Assembly: GCF_021869535.1 (NCBI RefSeq)
Contig: NW_026262581.1
Coordinates: 79,575,955-79,639,954 of the forward strand
Direction of reading: 5' to 3'
From: Mytilus californianus
Lineage: Eukaryota; Mollusca; Bivalvia; Mytilida; Mytilidae
Length of the DNA stretch: 64,000 nt
The number at the start of each line of letters is the position of its first letter. Position 1 is the first letter of the stretch. The notes beneath the pieces were generated by a model. The model did no database searches. It had not been told where the DNA came from and saw nothing but the letters and a program-made list of their open reading frames with translations. This document shows, piece after piece, positions 62,470 to 64,000 of this stretch. The position numbers and the translations under genes are program-made.

Positions 62470-63320
62470 CACAACCTAAAACAAAATTTGCTTTTATTTA
62501 TACAATGCACATTAATGCAATCTGTATTCCCTCAGTACTCACACTTTGATTTGTCATCTAATACTTGACAGTGAGACCCCTTGAATGGTCTTAGAAAAAA
62601 AATACTAAAGTACCAAACTGATATTTGGAATCAAGACACATTGCAACCCTGCTTTTTTGTGTATTTTTTTCTCTCCTATGGAACTTATTGTTGTTGTAGA
62701 AACTAATAGTTCATTGCATAACTACAATGTAAATATTTTACTGGAATTTAGGTTGCTAGATCTTCCTTGATTATAGCTACATGCAACTCTTGAACCAAGT
62801 TATATGTTGGCAGATATTTTCTATCTCATGGCTGAATTTATTTCACTAATAATGACAACTGAACCTCAAATATTGGTCAAATGACCTGCTTTTTTTGCAT
62901 GTAGCGACTCTCCAAGTTAAGTATCTACAAACTGGCAATGAATGGGCATCCAGAGTTGGTAGCCAAGGGTATTCCATTAATCCCAAAATAGTTTTAAGCA
63001 AACAAAAAATTAGACATCTACATGACATGAATAACAACAGCCTAAAATCAACAAAACTTACAACAGAAACACATCACCTTGACCGAAACTTTGTTTACAA
63101 TTTGATTAATACCAAATATTTCAAATAAAAATGCACCACAACATACCTAGAAGAATTAATATTTATCTTAAAATCCACAAAAGCCAAAAACAGCAATTCA
63201 ATATAGCAAGTGCAAAAATGTTACCTGTCCCTAATCATCATTTAAATGTGCATTTAAAATGATACAAGAAGGTTTTTTTCAACTTAGTATCAAATCACTG
63301 TTGCAATAGTGACTTCGGTC
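62470..63320. other. No gene recognised
   Basis: AT-rich spacer. Open frames 62846-63037 (-) and 62895-63128 (+) overlap each other and match nothing I know. Confidence 0.35.
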
Positions 63321-63324
63321 AGTT

Positions 63325-63495
63325 TTGTATAAAAATAAGGAGATGTGCTATGATTGCCAATGAGAAAACTATCTATAAAGACCAAAGGACAAAGATGTGA
63401 ACAAATGCAAGTTGTTGTACAGCCTTCAAAACAATCATAAACGTATGCTATATACATGTACATGTAGAACAAACTATCAAAGGCCAATTTACATA
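63325..63495 (+). repeat. Family-1 repeat copy, diverged
   Basis: 'aataaggagatgtgctatga', 'ttgccaatgagaaaactatc', 'gtacagccttcaaaacaatc', then 'caaactatcaaaggcca'. Confidence 0.7.
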
Positions 63496-64000
63496 GCATG
63501 ATGCTTCTGTTTTTGTAACAAAATAAGTTGGTAAAACTTTACCCGGTAAATCAATTTATTGCTAAGAGCTCTGCTAGAACAATTTGTCAATAAGATGGTT
63601 CTTTCAGACAGTGCCATTCAAATAGCCTATATCATCCTGTTAAGAGTGTCAATTTTCTACATAGTAGGCCCGAGAACACAGTTATTTAGTAGTGCATTTC
63701 TTTTAGACAATAAATTCAAATTAAAAAAATCGCACCTGCTCTATCTCAAAAAGATTTTTACAGTGTAGTGTACTACTATTGATACAAATAATATCAAAAT
63801 TATAGAAACTTCTACCAGCTCTAACTCAAAATATTGACAATTCTGTGTTAAGGGGGGCTAAAATTCAGTTTGACAGCTTCCGACATTCTAATTTTTGACC
63901 TTTTTTAACTGGACCAAATCACTACTTAACATAAAGATTCAGCACCCAAATTTTTTTAACATGTAATTTCATCCCCTTTCTTAATATTTCATGCATAAAA

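Overview
The window looks like nuclear DNA from an invertebrate animal, most likely a marine mussel (Mytilus or a close relative). It is AT-rich and gene-poor. The few coding pieces are short exons with GT..AG borders, and the spaces between them are full of diverged interspersed repeats. Several repeats (one built around 'gatgtggtatgattgcc', one around 'ctgacttggtacaggca', one around 'gacaacgccatggcta') are ones I associate from memory with mussel genomes. I have not run a database search.

Two host genes can be supported. (1) At 19714-19932 on the minus strand lies the first coding exon of a FRAS1/FREM-type extracellular matrix protein: a signal peptide followed by the start of the conserved N-terminal region, ending at a consensus donor. 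The rest of the gene should lie at lower coordinates, but I could not place a second exon with confidence in the 19.7 kb to the window edge. (2) At 56692-60356 on the plus strand is a complete five-exon gene whose codon phases agree across every junction. It encodes 349 or 357 residues: a basic Cys/Lys-rich N-terminus, an acidic low-complexity linker, and a C-terminal papain-like domain. That domain has an Asn-Gln-Cys nucleophile motif and an Asp-Ser-His motif 141 residues apart, the arrangement of peptidase family C76 (the deubiquitinase family first defined in herpesvirus large tegument proteins). It is the most interesting object here.

Layout: 1-19.7 kb is mostly featureless AT-rich DNA with a few old repeats, a minisatellite fragment (17.6 kb) and a 69-71 bp tandem repeat (18.77-19.03 kb). 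19.9-23.6 kb is upstream of the FREM-like gene. 23.67-24.68 kb is a 1 kb pentanucleotide satellite that changes from GTATT to GCATT to GGCAT and then decays. 27.8-28.8 kb holds a tRNA-derived SINE and a composite repeat. 35.9-36.8 kb is a broken reverse transcriptase copy joined to a repeat that looks like its tail. 37.7-52.7 kb is a dense graveyard of mussel repeats, including a 388 bp direct duplication, a minisatellite bounded by inverted repeats and a large inverted pair of one repeat family. 53.2-55.8 kb holds two more SINE-like copies, a 161 bp foldback palindrome and a 274 bp TTAA-flanked MITE with 71-74 bp inverted ends. The C76-like gene follows, and after it more repeats, including a duplicated unit ending in a short hairpin.

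No rRNA, functional tRNA, operon, CRISPR or bacterial-style signal was found. The two genes share no visible pathway; nothing suggests they work together.
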